DNA of 64,000 nt from Nannobrachium achirus (GCA_963921795.1 OY997653.1:5449104-5513103); one strand, 5' to 3'. Counted from the stretch's first letter, positions 24,833 to 37,137 are shown. Program-made: numbers and translations. The notes: generated by a model from the sequence alone, not told the origin.

Positions 24833-27052
24833 GCAGTGCTTCTCAACCTGTGGGTCGGGACCCCCAGGGTGGTCCCCAAAATATTTTGGGGGGTCCCCAG
24901 ATGATTAACACATCTGGTGCCAACCCCGAGTTTCCCGAGTTTGAAAAGGTACTACCGCTGTGCCAACCCCGAGTTTCCCGAGTTTGGGCCGTTTTTGAAA
25001 AAAATATATATTTCTTTTTCAATTTTTTTTTTCAAAAATGTTTTTTGGACCTCCAGAAAGGTATTAGGCATGATCGCAATCGCGAAATTGCATGTTTAAC
25101 CCCCATACCAACCCATTCTTTCAAACATGGCAGCCATGTTTGTTTACATCTGAAGAAAACATAATGGCTGATAAATCATGAATGCCTGAACGGATTTCCA
25201 AGCGGATTTTTTTGTTTGAAAGCTGTGAACAGTGTGCACACACGTGGTGCATCATCTAGGCATGGGCGTGCACTTTTTACACAATTGCGCAATTACATGG
25301 AAGTCTATGGTAACCATGGCAACGTGGGACATTGAAGAGAAGAAATCATAGCAACATAAGTGTTAACTTAATGTGCAACATTGTTTTCTCACTCAACAGT
25401 AAACAAACCAACATAAAGTTTAAGTGTATAGAGGGTATCTGCACGTTTCTAAAGTGACAATTTAACCGATTTAGTGCCATTCCCGAGATATCTCGTGAAA
25501 TGTACTCGAGTATCTCGAGTGCCAATCCCGAGATATCTCGCGAAAAGTAATATATTACTGTAACGGCGGTTATCCTACCGTGTACAATGGCGGATGGTCC
25601 CGAGCCGATCTCCGTCGCTGATTTATCATCATCACGGATCCACGAGCACAAAATAGTAATCCCATAACATTGAGGCAGACGGGGGATCTCATCTTTAATG
25701 TCCATTATCTCAAAACAACACTTTAGAAGCGAAGATGGCAATAGATGCTCGCTTATAAAACACATGTTGAAAAGCATCGATCCGATCCGCCATGACACCA
25801 CGTAAACAATGATCGATTCCGGTGAAGGACGCGATGACGTCAGACCGGAAGTGTTTACGCTGTGGACTTCTGGCCTTCAAAATAAGATAGTGGCCGTTAA
25901 TGGAGCCAGCGAGAGGCACTCTGGACATTATAATCCGTTAATTTCTGGGGCTCAGAATGGGTTAAGGACTGTTTAACTCATTTCCTGCCATTTTGAATAT
26001 GCTGTCTTTGGGATTTCCCTGCCAGAAGGCTCCATAGACTTCCATGTAATTTATAGTGCACAGATCATGCACGCCCATGCACAGATCATGCACCATGTTT
26101 GTGCAGGCTGTTCACAGCTTTCAAACAAAAAAAATCCGATTGGAAATCCGTTCAGGCATTCTTAGCAGCCATTATGTTTTACATGTTATGTAAACAAAGA
26201 TGGTGGCCCTGTATGAAAGATGGGGTTGTATGGGGGTGGAACATGCAAAATCGCGATTGAAATCATTGTTTACTAGATTTAATGGGGTCCAAATTGTTTG
26301 TTTTTTTTTGTTTTTTGTTTTTTCAAACTCGTCATACTCGTCTTAAGCAGAATGGACCCATTTATATAACACGTCAAACTAGTCATAAGCAGTAGATTAG
26401 TTAATACCTCTAAAATGACAAAATAAACATTGTCCAAATTGTCAAATATTAGAGGCAGAAATTGTGAAAATAGCTGATCTACATGCTAGATCTGCCATTT
26501 TCACAATAGAACCGTGTTATACAAAATGTAGTCTCGCGAGGCCAGACTGTTGCCTCCGCGATTTGGGCAAATGTTCCCGGCATACAGTCTGGCAAACGGA
26601 AATAGAAACGATGAGTGCGAGATAAAGCTCCTTTGGTGCAGTAGCAATAACATGTCCTACTAGAAGCGTTATGTATCATTTCACTCTTTTTTGGGGCGTT
26701 ATTTTGTCTTTCTCTGATGTTGTTGATGCTACTTCCATGATGTGTTCAAATGTTTTCTTAAACTATACACCCATAACAAGAATTATACTGCTCGAATGAC
26801 TCTGTCTGTGCGAGTGTGCTTCTGTTATGTTTCCAGTGGGACTACAGTTCTGTGTAGCAGTGGCTACTTCCGATACTCGCCGTTCGGGAGCTGCCGTTCT
26901 AGACTCTATATAGCATTCGGAGATTGTGGAATAGTGTTCCGGCTACGCAAGACTATACAAAATGTAATGCCTCAACTCTTAGTGCTCGTCAGGGTGGGGG
27001 GGGGTCTCCAGTTAAAATATTATTCTTTTGGGCGTCGCGGCCTGAAAAGGTT
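24833..27052 (+). mobile_element. hAT-like element, CAGTGGTTCTCAAC family, expanded by nested insertions
   Basis: The left end CAGTGCTTCTCAACCTGTGG is at 24833. The right-end sequence (ATGCCTCAACTCTTAGTGCT ... CAGTTAAAATATTATT ... GGCCTGAAAAGGTTGA) runs to about 27052. Inside are the CATGGCAGCCATG elements (24909-25368 and 26030-26330), palindromic CGAGATATCTCG motifs (25480-25540) and a short copy of the shared module (26464-26512). The stretch 26520-26940 is unassigned. Confidence 0.6.
24909..25368 (+). mobile_element. CATGGCAGCCATG-type element, right arm of the 460-bp inverted pair
   Basis: Reverse-complement copy of 23333-23795, from TGGTGCCAACCCCGAG to AATCATAGCAACATAAGT. It is directly flanked by TTAA (24906-24909 region) and GTTAAC, consistent with a TTAA-target element. 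Confidence 0.8.
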
Positions 27053-27105
27053 GAAAGGTACGGCGGCATATACAGTAGGTGCAACAGGCCTAAATGGGTA
27101 AGACA

Positions 27106-27148
<43 letters not shown>
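27106..27148 (+). repeat. (TG)n microsatellite
   Basis: About 42 bp of TG dinucleotides. Confidence 0.96.
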
Positions 27149-27149
<1 letters not shown>

Positions 27150-27249
27150 TTAATTCTCAATGTGAATCACAATTTTATCTCCCAAAGAATTTAGATCGCA
27201 ATTCTCTTTCACAATTCTTATTTTCTCAACAAATAAAATAAATGTATTG

Positions 27250-27550
27250 GACTCTACGCAACTCATTTGCTGCCCTTCAAAAATGGAACTGAATGACTGA
27301 ACTGCCAGGATTTCGTTTTTAACGGATCATGCACGGATCGTGCACGGATCGTGCACCACGTGTGTGCACGCCGTTCACAGCTTCCAAACAAAAAGATCTG
27401 CTTGAAAGATCTCCGTGCAGGCATTCATGAGATATCAGCCATCATGTTTTCTTCAAATGTTAACAAACATGGCCCCATGTTTGAAAGATGGGGTTGGTCT
27501 GGGGGTCAAACATGCATTTTCGCGATCGCGATCATGCCTATTATAGGAAG
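27250..27550 (-). mobile_element. CATGGCAGCCATG-type element, degraded copy
   Basis: Contains ACTCATTTGCTGCCCTTC at the left, TGTTAACAAACATGGCC, GGGGTTGGTCTGGGGGTC and TTTCGCGATCGCGATCATG. These are the ordered landmarks of the family. Confidence 0.65.
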
Positions 27551-27608
27551 TAAAAAAAGAAAAAAAGAAAAAAACTTGGGCCGTGGCGGCCTATAACAAC
27601 AGGAATAA

Positions 27609-27934
27609 AGCCATTTGCACACAGGACAGTTGCGTTTTTTTCGTTTGCTGCATGAATAAAACGCATTGGATTTGGTGTGCAATGCCGTGCGGAATTGGCG
27701 CTGCGGATCCCAAAAGGAGTCATAGAAGGAGTGGTGAGTTTTTTACCGCATGCACCAAAGGCGCACGAATCGAACTGGGTTCGATCGAGAAAAAAACGCA
27801 CGGTCGCAGCCACTCGTCGCACGGCTAATTCGGATCCAGTGTGCACGAGGTCGTAGAGAATCATTGTTTTCTTTTTAAAAAATTAAATTGTCCGTTTTAT
27901 CCGTGCGGATAAACGCGCCTGTGTGCAAAGGGCT
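27609..27934. mobile_element. PIF/Harbinger-like MITE with TAA target duplication
   Basis: The inverted ends AGCCATTTGCACACAGG and CCTGTGTGCAAAGGGCT are flanked by TAA on both sides (27606-27608 and 27935-27937). A 3-bp TWA target with GC-starting ends is typical of PIF/Harbinger. The interior is CpG-rich and has no transposase. Confidence 0.7.
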
Positions 27935-28866
27935 TAACTCAGGCAACTCGGGATAGGGCATTCTATGACAGGGGTTCACAAACTTTTTGGGCTCGGGGCA
28001 CCAAAGTGCTTGACTTAAACAAAAATAACTCATCTGATTTCCTCTCTTATTTACGAACACCTAACTTGATTAACTTTAAGTTACAGCTTTAGATTAAACG
28101 ATAAGGAAAACTAGAAAAAGAGCTACTCAGAGCACATGTCTCCGCCAGGTCAGGTAGGATATCGTGAGCCAGCAATGTTCGGAATTCGCCAAACAGGACG
28201 GAATATGAAAAATCTCACGGATCCGTCTTGATCACTTGCCTATAGCGATAATTTTTACCAATTTGCGTGATGTTTGGACACAAGGTGAAGGAGTAATATA
28301 CATTTTGTCCAAACAAAATCGGGCCTCCTGGTGGCCGAGCAAACTTTGGAAGTCAATCTTTTCCGTTCAGGAAAATCTGAAAACCTTGTTTCATTTAATG
28401 ACTACTGTCTCTATAGTCATTTGCGTGATAATTTGGACAAAATCTGCAGGAGTACTGTCAAAATATTTCTTTAGAAAAGATTGGGTCAGAGCTGGACACA
28501 CTTACCGACTTATGGACGGACAGGGTGCAAAACATAGTCTCGGTGAAATAAACATAGTAATTTGTGGACAGACAACTGCTGTAGGATAAGTTAGTTTGAT
28601 TGGAATTGAAACATTAACATATCTATCTATCTATCTATCTCTATATTGGAGACGTTTCTGGTTTTGGCCCTATTCTGCTAAGCTTCAAAACCGCAAATAC
28701 TAACCCTGTCAGGAGATGATATCTGCCTGGTTTCTATGTTAGGTTGATAAACGAGGGCCTACTGTATATGTGTTCAGTGTACAGTACACTACACTCCCTC
28801 TGTTGAAGACAGATCATACAAGTTGGGGCATTTTACTATAGCTTCCTCGGGTCTAGCCTGGCTTAC
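27935..28866. other. Unassigned intron sequence with a hAT-like end
   Basis: CAGGGGTTCACAAACTTTTTGGGCTCGGG at about 27969 resembles a single hAT terminus. A (TATC)n tract lies at about 28618-28643. No other feature recognised. Confidence 0.5.
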
Positions 28867-28917
28867 CTGAAATAGAAGTTGCTGGACAGGTCCACATTCT
28901 GAAAGATCCGTACATAT
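28867..28917 (-). CDS. fig4: FIG4 exon (SAC N-terminal subdomain), 51 bp
   Basis: Encodes R(split)YVRIFQNVDLSSNFYF and S(split), identical or nearly so to vertebrate FIG4 at this position. The DLSSNFYFSYSYDL junction is characteristic. The acceptor is CCCACAG and the donor TTTCAG/GTAAGC. It is a micro-exon with phase 2 borders on both sides that agree with the neighbours. Confidence 0.95.
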
Positions 28918-29017
28918 CTGTGGGACAACCAAATGATACTCGGTCAAACACACATTTAAAATGTGGGAGCTAACAAAGAAAGTTTGGTATACAGCTTTGT
29001 GCACAAATAGTGTGTAA

Positions 29018-29514
29018 AAGTTACTTTTAAATATAAATCCATGAATATCTCTTTGTCTATCTGTGCTGGTTATTATGTTGTTAAATTACAGTAAAATAAC
29101 TACAAATGCACTTTAACAAGGATTTATAATTATATTCTCCACACTTGTATTCTCCCCATCTTGACAAAATGGTTATATTTTCAGGTTCCGCAGGTCAGCA
29201 ATTCATTATTGTTAATTGTGGCACGTTTACTAACATGCCAAGTTTGGCTGCACTTGAACAACCGTTCCAGGCTGCCATATCCAGCCCAAGAAACCATAGA
29301 AACCTGTGTAAAAAACTGACAAAACTCGTTTTTTTCAGACATTGTGAAAATAGCCGATCTACATGCTCACAACGCCTCGCAGCGCGAGGCGTTGTGAGCA
29401 TGTAGATCGGCTATTTTCACAATAGAACCGTGTTATACAAAATGTAATGCCTCGTTTCCATGAGGCCTCCCATCTTTGCCATACCCTAGCTTTTGCTGAA
29501 CTGACGCCACTGGT
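29018..29514 (+). mobile_element. hAT-type MITE, GGGCGTCAATTGGGTATGG family, 5'-truncated copy
   Basis: Closely parallels 34661-35181, ending ACTGACGCCACTGG. It carries the best hairpin of the window: 29341-29380 and 29384-29423 are a perfect 40-bp stem with a 3-nt loop (outer ATTGTGAAAATAGC, inner AACGCCTCGC). The left terminus is missing. Confidence 0.8.
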
Positions 29515-29783
29515 TTTACTGAGGTTAGGGTTAGGTGCATCTCCGCCCCCCTGACTTTCGTCACCTCCGCGCAGCCAATCACAAGCTTCCGCTGCCTTAA
29601 CCCAGTTGCTTTTTTGTAACACTCGGACTTAACGACCAGCAAAAAACACTCTCCTCTGCTGGGAAGGCCACTTCAAAGATACACACATAGCTGCACTAAA
29701 TACAATATATCATCATGCGCGCACACACACACACGCACGCACGCACGCACACAGGTAATGGGCTAGTAATTATGTTAATGCTA
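29515..29783. other. Unassigned, with CACG repeats
   Basis: Contains a short GGTTAGGGTTAGG run at about 29522 and a CA/CACG repeat at 29718-29754. No gene recognised. Confidence 0.5.
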
Positions 29784-30222
29784 ATAGGCTCTATGCATAT
29801 ACGCCATTTTGTTCTACTTCCGGGTGTCTTTCGACTTCCTTCACAGGTGTTACTGATGATACGAATTAAGGCTCTGTTTGATTTATTGCACAGTGGTTCT
29901 TTAATTTCAAGGACCCCCATAACTCTGTACAAATGGAATCAACAAATGGAATCAAATGGACCCTTGCAGGTCCATTTGCTTCCATTTGTACACTCTCAGA
30001 GTTACCCACCTGTATGGGGTCATTTGGAAGCCACTCAAGAACACTTTGAGAACCACTGGTTTAACAGTGTTGCCAGTGAGCCAACATGCACAATATCAGC
30101 ACCCTGACTCTGTTTGACCAGAATGGAACAGACCCTTCATTAGTATCATCGGTAACACCTGTGAAGGAAGTCGAAAGACACCCGGAAGTAGAACAAAATG
30201 ACGTATATGCATAGAGCCTATT
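29784..30222. mobile_element. Foldback element with ~100-bp inverted arms
   Basis: AATAGGCTCTATGCATATAC, then CTACTTCCGGGTGTCTTTCG and CTTCCTTCACAGGTGTTAC, is inverted at 30120-30222. The centre is occupied by a hAT-like insert (CAGTGGTTCTTTAATTTC at about 29892 to TTGAGAACCACTG at 30046-30058) that has its own palindrome near 29930-29990. A related, more rearranged element spans 33683-35231. Confidence 0.8.
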
Positions 30223-30384
30223 GTTTATTTGAGCGTTGCAGTTGCTCACTCACGGCCACCTCCTCCTCAGCATGTTAAAACTGTCAGTCTGGATGCATGT
30301 CAATGGGTTTGTGGGTCAGACCGGTTCTATGACTGAGAACATGGTGTGATTCCCTCCAAAACAAAGCACTCTGCTGCTGAACAG

Positions 30385-31436
30385 CAGTGGTTCTCAATAT
30401 GTGGGCCGGGACCCCCAGGGGGGTCCCCAAATCATTGCGGGGGGTCACCAGATGATTAGCTTAACTCATTTGCCGCGATCCCCGACGGAACCCGAAGATT
30501 TCCCGCTCTACCGCCCTGCCATGCCCGAGCAACCCGAAGATTTAATTAGCTTTAATCATTATAAAACAATTAAAAGTATGATCACTGTTTATCAGACTCT
30601 TTAGGCCCGCCTCCTAACTGTATCCTGACGCATTTCCTGTTTTGACCGGATCTAGGTTTCCGTATCCGGTCTGAGGCCGCGTCATAGCTCCGCTTCCATA
30701 GGTTTGCATGTAAACAAAGGAAGGAGCTGCACGGCCATAGAATGGTCTTTTTTCACACAATTTATTTTTATTTGGAAACTGTTATGAGTCTTTTACCCGC
30801 CTGGCAAATGATCTGCGCACAGATCGTCTGTATGTGCGCGAACGTGCCCACGCAGGACCATAGCGCACAGCTCGGCCTTTTACATTTTATGTAAACAGTG
30901 GCAGATACCAATGGTATTGTTTTATTCGAAAGCTGTGGTCGGGTCTACACGCCACCTACATGATACACGCACAGATCGTTCACGTGCCCACGTTAAAAGG
31001 TAAGGACAATTTGGCAGTTGCCGAGTTCAGCTATGTTTAAAATCGCAGCAAATTAGTTAATGTGAAACATTGTTTTCTCTCTCAACAGTAAACAAACCAG
31101 CATGAAGTTTAAGTGTATCGAGGGTATCTGCACATTTCTAAAGTGACAATTTAAGGACTTTTTAATACCTCTAAAATGACAATTAAACATTGGCCAAAAT
31201 GTCAAATATTAGAGGAAGAAATTGTGAAAATGGCCGATCTACATGCTCACAACGCCTCGCAACGCGAGGCGTTGTGAGCATGTAGATCTGCTATTTTCAC
31301 AATAGAACCGTGTTATGTTATACAAAATGTAATGCCTCAGCTCTTAGTTCTCTTCAGGATGGGGGGGGGGGGGGGGGTCCCCAGTTAAAATATGATTATT
31401 TGGGGGGTCGCGGCCTGAAAAGGTTGAGAACCACTG
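30385..31436 (+). mobile_element. hAT-like element, CAGTGGTTCTCAAC family, 1.05 kb
   Basis: The ends are CAGTGGTTCTCAATATG and GGTTGAGAACCACTG, with flanks CTGAACAG and CTGTACAA (6 of 8 matching). The interior includes TTAACTCATTTGCCGC (an end of the TTAA-type family), sequence shared with 16325-16480, and the palindromic module at 31221-31303. Confidence 0.8.
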
Positions 31437-31738
31437 CTGTACAACAACCCTATGATGTCATTCCCAAACCGCCTAAAAGAAAACCTGATTTGCGCCTGTC
31501 CATATTTGGGCATAATCCGATTCGCACAAGGTGATAGGCACTGATGTCAACCTTTGCGTAGACACGCCGATAATTATGTGCTTGACATCAAGACTCAGGC
31601 ATGTCCATATTTGGTCATAATAGCCTGCCTGCCAGATACGGTAGACACGGTAAACAGGAACCCCCTCGCAAATGAGATACTCTTGAAATGAAACTTTGCT
31701 AATCGTGTACTGTAACAGGAGAGTGGTGGAAGACAGAG
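31437..31738. other. Unassigned intron sequence
   Basis: No recognisable exon or repeat. Short imperfect inverted phrases around TCCATATTTGG occur at 31500 and 31604. Confidence 0.45.
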
Positions 31739-32340
<602 letters not shown>

Positions 32341-32545
32341 TTAAACAGAAAACATTAACTTATTAGGATTAATCTATCAGTTAATTTCTATATATATGGG
32401 TAACTGGTCCGATATACATCACTGGCCGGATGGCCAAGAATTTACGCGGCCTTGCCCTTTAGGGTGAGGTCGCATGTCACCCTGAGGCGTCTTACTAGTA
32501 ATATTACAAAACATTAACCACTTTAGCCCTATTTTATACCTAGGC

Positions 32546-33018
32546 CAGGGGTCTTCAACGTTTTCAGGCCAAGGACCCCTGAGCTGAGAGAGACATGAAG
32601 CAGGGACCCCCTTTACATATTATATAAATGTGTGATACAGATTTTCATTGATTTCATAGATAGATTCATAAACTTGTTTGACAGCACTGTCATTAGTCGG
32701 TTAGATTCATGTTGATGTTTTTTATTTATTTTTTACCACTTAAATCATCGTTACTTACAAAACTTGACATTTCACTTTGTACCTTTTTACCTCTAAACAG
32801 AACCTATTTGCCGAAAATAGCCGATCTACAAGCTCTCAACGCCTCGCAAGATTGTAGAGCTGCTATTTTTGGCTAAAGTTCTCCTCAAAATTGGGATTGA
32901 GGGTTCAAGTGGTTAATTTTAAAAGAATTATCCTATCACACAAAGATTTGGCGGCCCCCCTGTAGTAACTCTGAGGACCCCCTAGGGGTCCCTAGGGGGT
33001 CCCTGATGAAGACCCATG
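32546..33018. mobile_element. hAT-type MITE, CAGGGGTCTTCAAC family, complete
   Basis: CAGGGGTCTTCAACG at 32546 and TGAAGACCCATG ending at 33018. They are flanked by an exact 8-bp duplication ACCTAGGC (32538-32545 and 33019-33026). A shortened palindromic module is at 32813-32875. Orientation is opposite to the copy at 31739-32154. Confidence 0.9.
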
Positions 33019-33191
33019 ACCTAGGCTATTTGAAGGCTCACAACCCACTTCAAATAGGGTTAGGGTTAGATCTGATATTCTTAGGTTTTTCGGGTCGTTT
33101 ATTCGCGTCACTTTGCTAATTCGCCAGTGTGTAATAACCTTAAAAGGACAAATGTATATACAGGGATATATATATATTTTTAGATTTTTTT

Positions 33192-33528
33192 AGATTTAGA
33201 TTGTAATTAGAGAAAAGAAAAGATGAGTGTTTTCATTTACTGCTTTCTATTGTTTTAGCGATTTTGATTTCAGTGGGTGGGGGCAAGCGTACAAGTGGCT
33301 AAATATTTATTTTTAGACACAATAAGCCCCCTCAAGTCACATCTGCCCATGAAAGATTGCAGTGCATCTTGGGAATGGGCTTATTGTGTCTAAAAATACA
33401 TATTTAGTCACTTGTACGCACGGCCCCACCCACTGAAATCAAAATCATTCAAATCGCTAAAACGATAGATAACAGTAAATGAAAACATTTTAACACTTTT
33501 TTTTTCTCTCTCTAATTACAATCTAAAA
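33192..33528. mobile_element. Long foldback MITE (~150-bp arms)
   Basis: 33192-33345 and 33375-33528 are near-perfect inverted copies. Landmarks are TAGATTGTAATTAGAGAAAA, GCGATTTTGATTTCAGTGGG and AGACACAATAAGCCC, each mirrored. The loop of about 45 bp contains ATCTGCCCATGAAAGATTGC. No coding content. Confidence 0.9.
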
Positions 33529-33764
33529 ACATGAAGCCTAGTTGTAAAAAAAAACTACGTTGTCCTTTATGGATGGAGCTAGTGCTCAGCTTTGGACGTG
33601 TGTTTGAAATGGCATGTGCAAAGTTTAAACTGAGGTGCTCTCATTTATACATTTTTCAACTAAAACTCCCGCTCAGCGCAGGAATAGGCTCTATGCACAG
33701 AAGCCATTTTGGCTAGAAGTTGGATGGTCTTCTCACTTCCTTCAGAGGTGTTTCCAATCTATAC

Positions 33765-34018
33765 TATAATTTTGCGAATGTCTGTCTGAGTGTCTGTCTG
33801 TCTGAAACAGCGTTTCTCCTCAGTGGCTTGAGCAATTGATCTGAAATCGCATCACCATAAGCATATGAACACACCTGACATAACTGTGAAGCCCGTTTGT
33901 CACTTTCACAAATCGGATGCTGTATATTAGCATTTTTATGCTGTATCTACTATCTATTCTGCATCTAGCATGAGGCACATCTATTCTGCATCTAGTTTGA
34001 GGCAAAATGTTTAACCAG

Positions 34019-34076
<58 letters not shown>

Positions 34077-34305
34077 GCAGGCGGGTGTGTGTGCAGGCGG
34101 GTGGGCGGGCGGGCTGGGGGGGTGACAGTATCTCTGTAGCCATTAAACAAAACGGGTTTCTTACATTGATGCTCCTACATCATGCAAGCACCAGTTAAAG
34201 TTACTTTCCATCCCTCATATACTGTGTGCACATGCAGTGCACATCCCATAACCCACACACTGCACATCATTTTGGAGCTCATATCTTTGAACGGGTAAGG
34301 GCTAG
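33765..34305 (+). mobile_element. Helitron-like non-autonomous element, copy 1
   Basis: Starts TATAATTTTGCGAATGTCTG and ends GAACGGGTAAGGGCTAG followed by T. It has no inverted ends, and a CTAG/T terminus is the Helitron pattern. The copy at 45999-46360 has the same ends. It contains (TG)n at 34021-34072 and a GGCGGG-rich tract that the other copy lacks. A 3' hairpin is not obvious, so the class is tentative. Confidence 0.6.
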
Positions 34306-34597
34306 TAATACTAATGAAGGCTCTGTTCCATTCTGCTCAAACAGAGTCAGGGTGCTGACATTGTGCATGTTGGCTCACTAGAAACACTCTGCTACACCAG
34401 GGGGTCTCAAAGTGTGGCCCAGGGACCCTCGTGCTTCCTTGGGCGTTTCAAATGACCCCTTAAAAGGTGTTACTCTGAGAGTGTTCAAATGGAACCAAAA
34501 TGCAGGCGCAAAAGGTTTGAGAACCACTGTGCAACATGAAATGGAACAGAGCTTTCATTAGTATCATTGGTGACACCTCTGAAGGAAGTGAGAAGAC

Positions 34598-35181
34598 CAG
34601 GGGCGTCAATTGGGTATGGCAGGGGTATGCAGCAGCCATACCCTGGGTCCAGGGGGGGAAATAAAAGTTACTTTTAAATATAAATCCATGAATGTCTCTT
34701 TGTCTATCTGTGCTGGTTATTATGTTGTTAAATTACAGTAAAATAACTACAAATGCAAAATTGAACAAAATGGTAAGGTATTATAATTATATTCTCCACA
34801 CTTGTATTCTCCCATCTTGACAAAATGGTATATTCCCAGGTTCCGCAGGTCAGTTGCACAGGTGCAATGCAATATTGTTAATTGCGGCACGTTTACTAAC
34901 ATGCTAAGTTTAGCTGCACTTGAACAACCATTCCAGGCTGCCATATCCAGCCCAAGAAACCGTAGAAACCTGTGTAAAAAAACTGACAAAATTCGTTTTT
35001 TTTTCAGACATTGTGAAAATAGCCGATCTACATGCTCACAACGCCTCGCAGCGCGAGGCGTTGTGAGCATGTAGATCTGCTATTTTCACAATAGAACCGT
35101 GTTATACAAAATGTAATGCCTCTTTTCCATGAGGACTCCCATCTTTGCCATACCCTAGCTTTTGCTGAACTGACGCCACTG
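34598..35181 (+). mobile_element. hAT-type MITE, GGGCGTCAATTGGGTATGG family, complete
   Basis: CAGGGGCGTCAATTGGGTAT at the left and ACTGACGCCACTG at the right. It has an exact 8-bp target duplication GAGAAGAC (34590-34597 and 35182-35189). The palindromic module at 35010-35092 has a single mismatch in its 40-bp stem. A shorter copy is at 29018-29514. Confidence 0.92.
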
Positions 35182-35231
35182 GAGAAGACCATCCAACTTC
35201 TCTCCAACATGGCTGCTGTGCATAGGGCCTA

Positions 35232-35629
35232 TTTCACGGAGGCCACGAAGGCCTGCGGCTGCCGTTGCCCCTCAGTTTTGCATTCAAAAAAGTAAGGCCA
35301 CAGTGGCCTTGATGCCCCGCCTGCATTGTCCCAGCTGATTGTACCATTTTCTCTCTTGTCAATACGTTTTTAAACACCAGTTTGAGATTCTGAATATTAA
35401 ACTCCCCCCTCGCCATCAAATATATTAGTAATTTGTATTGAATCATTGTTTCATCCGCTGGCCTTCATGCCCTGGGATTTGGCCTTAATGCCCTCAGGAA
35501 GATAGAAAGAAACGCCACCAATGGCCAAGTGGCCTTACCCATAAAATAAAGAAAGTCCCACCCTGGCCACAATAGACAATGTAAATAGCATGAATTTGCA
35601 GACACCGGAAGTGCTGTGGTTAACTCATT
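35232..35629. other. Unassigned, GGCCTT-rich
   Basis: Repeated AAGGCC/GGCCTT phrases (35243-35300 and 35455-35545) hint at an old foldback, but clear ends are lacking. Confidence 0.4.
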
Positions 35630-35633
35630 GCAT

Positions 35634-36074
35634 GCCAGGCCCGATAGTCCCGAGATTATTTCAATGTCTTTCCCCGCCAGGCCCGATAATCCAGAGAAAA
35701 AATAAAAAAATAAAAAAATATATATATTTTTTTTCAATTTTTTTTTTTCAAAAAACAATTTGGACCCCAAAAACTTTAGTAGGCATGACAGCAATCGCGA
35801 AATTGCATGTTTAACCCCCATAGCAACCCCATCTTTCAAACATGGCAGCCATCTTTGTTTACATTTTAGGAAAACATAATGGCTGCTATCTCATGAATGC
35901 CTGAATGGATTTCCATTCGGATTTTTTTGTTTGAAAGCTGTGAGCAATGTGGACACACGTGGTGCATTATCTAGGCATGGGTGTGCATGATCCGTGCACT
36001 ATGAATTACATGGAAGTCTATGGAGACAGAGGCAGGGGAGAGTACGAAGGTATTGTTAAATGGCGGGGAATGTG
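35634..36074 (+). mobile_element. CATGGCAGCCATG-type element flanked by TTAA
   Basis: TTAA at 35630-35633 and 36075-36078. The ends are CTCATTGCATGCC and GGCGGGGAATGTG. The interior has AGCAATCGCGAAATTGC and CATGGCAGCCATC. This copy best supports a TTAA-target (piggyBac-like) origin for the family. Confidence 0.8.
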
Positions 36075-36078
36075 TTAA

Positions 36079-36395
36079 CGGAAGTTAAGTCATGCAGTCT
36101 TCCGGTGAAATTCTCCCGGCGGAAGTAGCACCGTTCTATGCCCTATCAGCCTATGGTCGTAAGCAGGATTTTCTCTTCGCAGATGAGTAAGCCTGGCTAT
36201 GCGAGGCAAAGAAAGTCCAGGACTGTCCTGCACAAGGACGAATGATGAAATAAACCCATAAAATGTAACATTGTGTTCCACAATGCAATTCCAATGGTGA
36301 AAGGGGTGTTCTTTCACCTGGTGAAGGAATGGCGCATTCGGCCAAGCTTCCGAAATACCCGTATGTATGTCTCAAAGAATTGAAAATGATTAGGC
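36079..36395. other. Unassigned intron sequence
   Basis: Nothing recognised beyond short low-complexity phrases. Confidence 0.45.
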
Positions 36396-36954
36396 GAAAT
36401 TAGGCCTAGGATTATTGACTGGTTTAACTATTGAAAAATAGCAGATATACAAGCTCAAGCTGCGAGCTTGTAGATCTGCTATTCTTTGAAAAAAATCATG
36501 AATATTAGAATTTTGACCCGATTCTATAGTGTCTTTTGAATCCTTCAAAGGTTTTTGGAAAAACCCTATGTTTCTATGTCAGCAATCTGGCCAGCCATCG
36601 TCAAAGAAAAGGTCCTTTTCACTTAACTGGAGCTCAATTAGTCTGTTCTTGAGAGACTACTATGTCAGTGGTTCTCAAACCTTTTCATGTGAAGGACCCC
36701 CCAAATTATATTTATTTGGCCACGGACCCCCATCTCAAAATATTTAGTTCCAGGGACCACCCAGAAGCAACATTTGAGTTACAAACGTTCGCTTTGAAAA
36801 TGCATATATTCAAAGATTTGCATAAATTTTCACGACTTTTTCAAAAATAGCAGATCTACAAGCTCGCAGCGCGACAATCGGTGCCGCGCTGCGAGCTTGT
36901 ATATCTGCTATTTTTCACTAGTTAAAGCATTCAATAATTCTAGGCCTAAATGGG
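36396..36954 (-). mobile_element. piggyBac-like MITE, CCCATTTAGGCCTA family, inverted copy
   Basis: The right end CTAGGCCTAAATGGG is followed by TTAA. The middle GGTCCTTTTCACTTAACTGG / GTGGTTCTCAAACC / GGCCACGGACCCCC is in reverse order relative to the copy at 15512. Palindromes are at about 36433-36487 and 36838-36918. The left terminus is truncated. Confidence 0.85.
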
Positions 36955-37137
36955 TTAAATAACATGGATGTCACGCCTACCATTGTACAGTTGAGAACTC
37001 AACTTGAGACAGATGTCTGACCACACCTCCCTAAGCGTCACGATTATGGGCATGTCATAACAGGCAAACATCCAGCAAAGACATTTGTTGTAGAGAGGAA
37101 AAACGATTACAGACTGACCCTTTTGGTCCAACCAAGT

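Larger units (their letters stand above)
33683..35231. mobile_element. Composite foldback element with three nested insertions
   Basis: ATAGGCTCTATGCACAGAAG with GTTGGATGGTCTTCTCACTT at the left is mirrored at the right by AGAAGACCATCCAACTTCTC and TGTGCATAGGGCCTAT. Nested inside are a rolling-circle-like element (33765-34305), a CAGGGGGTCTCAAAG/TTTGAGAACCACTG hAT-like MITE (about 34397-34530) and a hAT MITE with an 8-bp duplication (34598-35181). Confidence 0.75.

Noticed and set aside
25346-25801. 151-codon minus-strand open frame
   Set aside because: It crosses the end of a MITE and the CGAGATATCTCG cluster; no family resemblance.
29520-29535. TTAGGG-like telomere repeat (also about 33058)
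   Set aside because: Only two imperfect units; too short to indicate an interstitial telomere.
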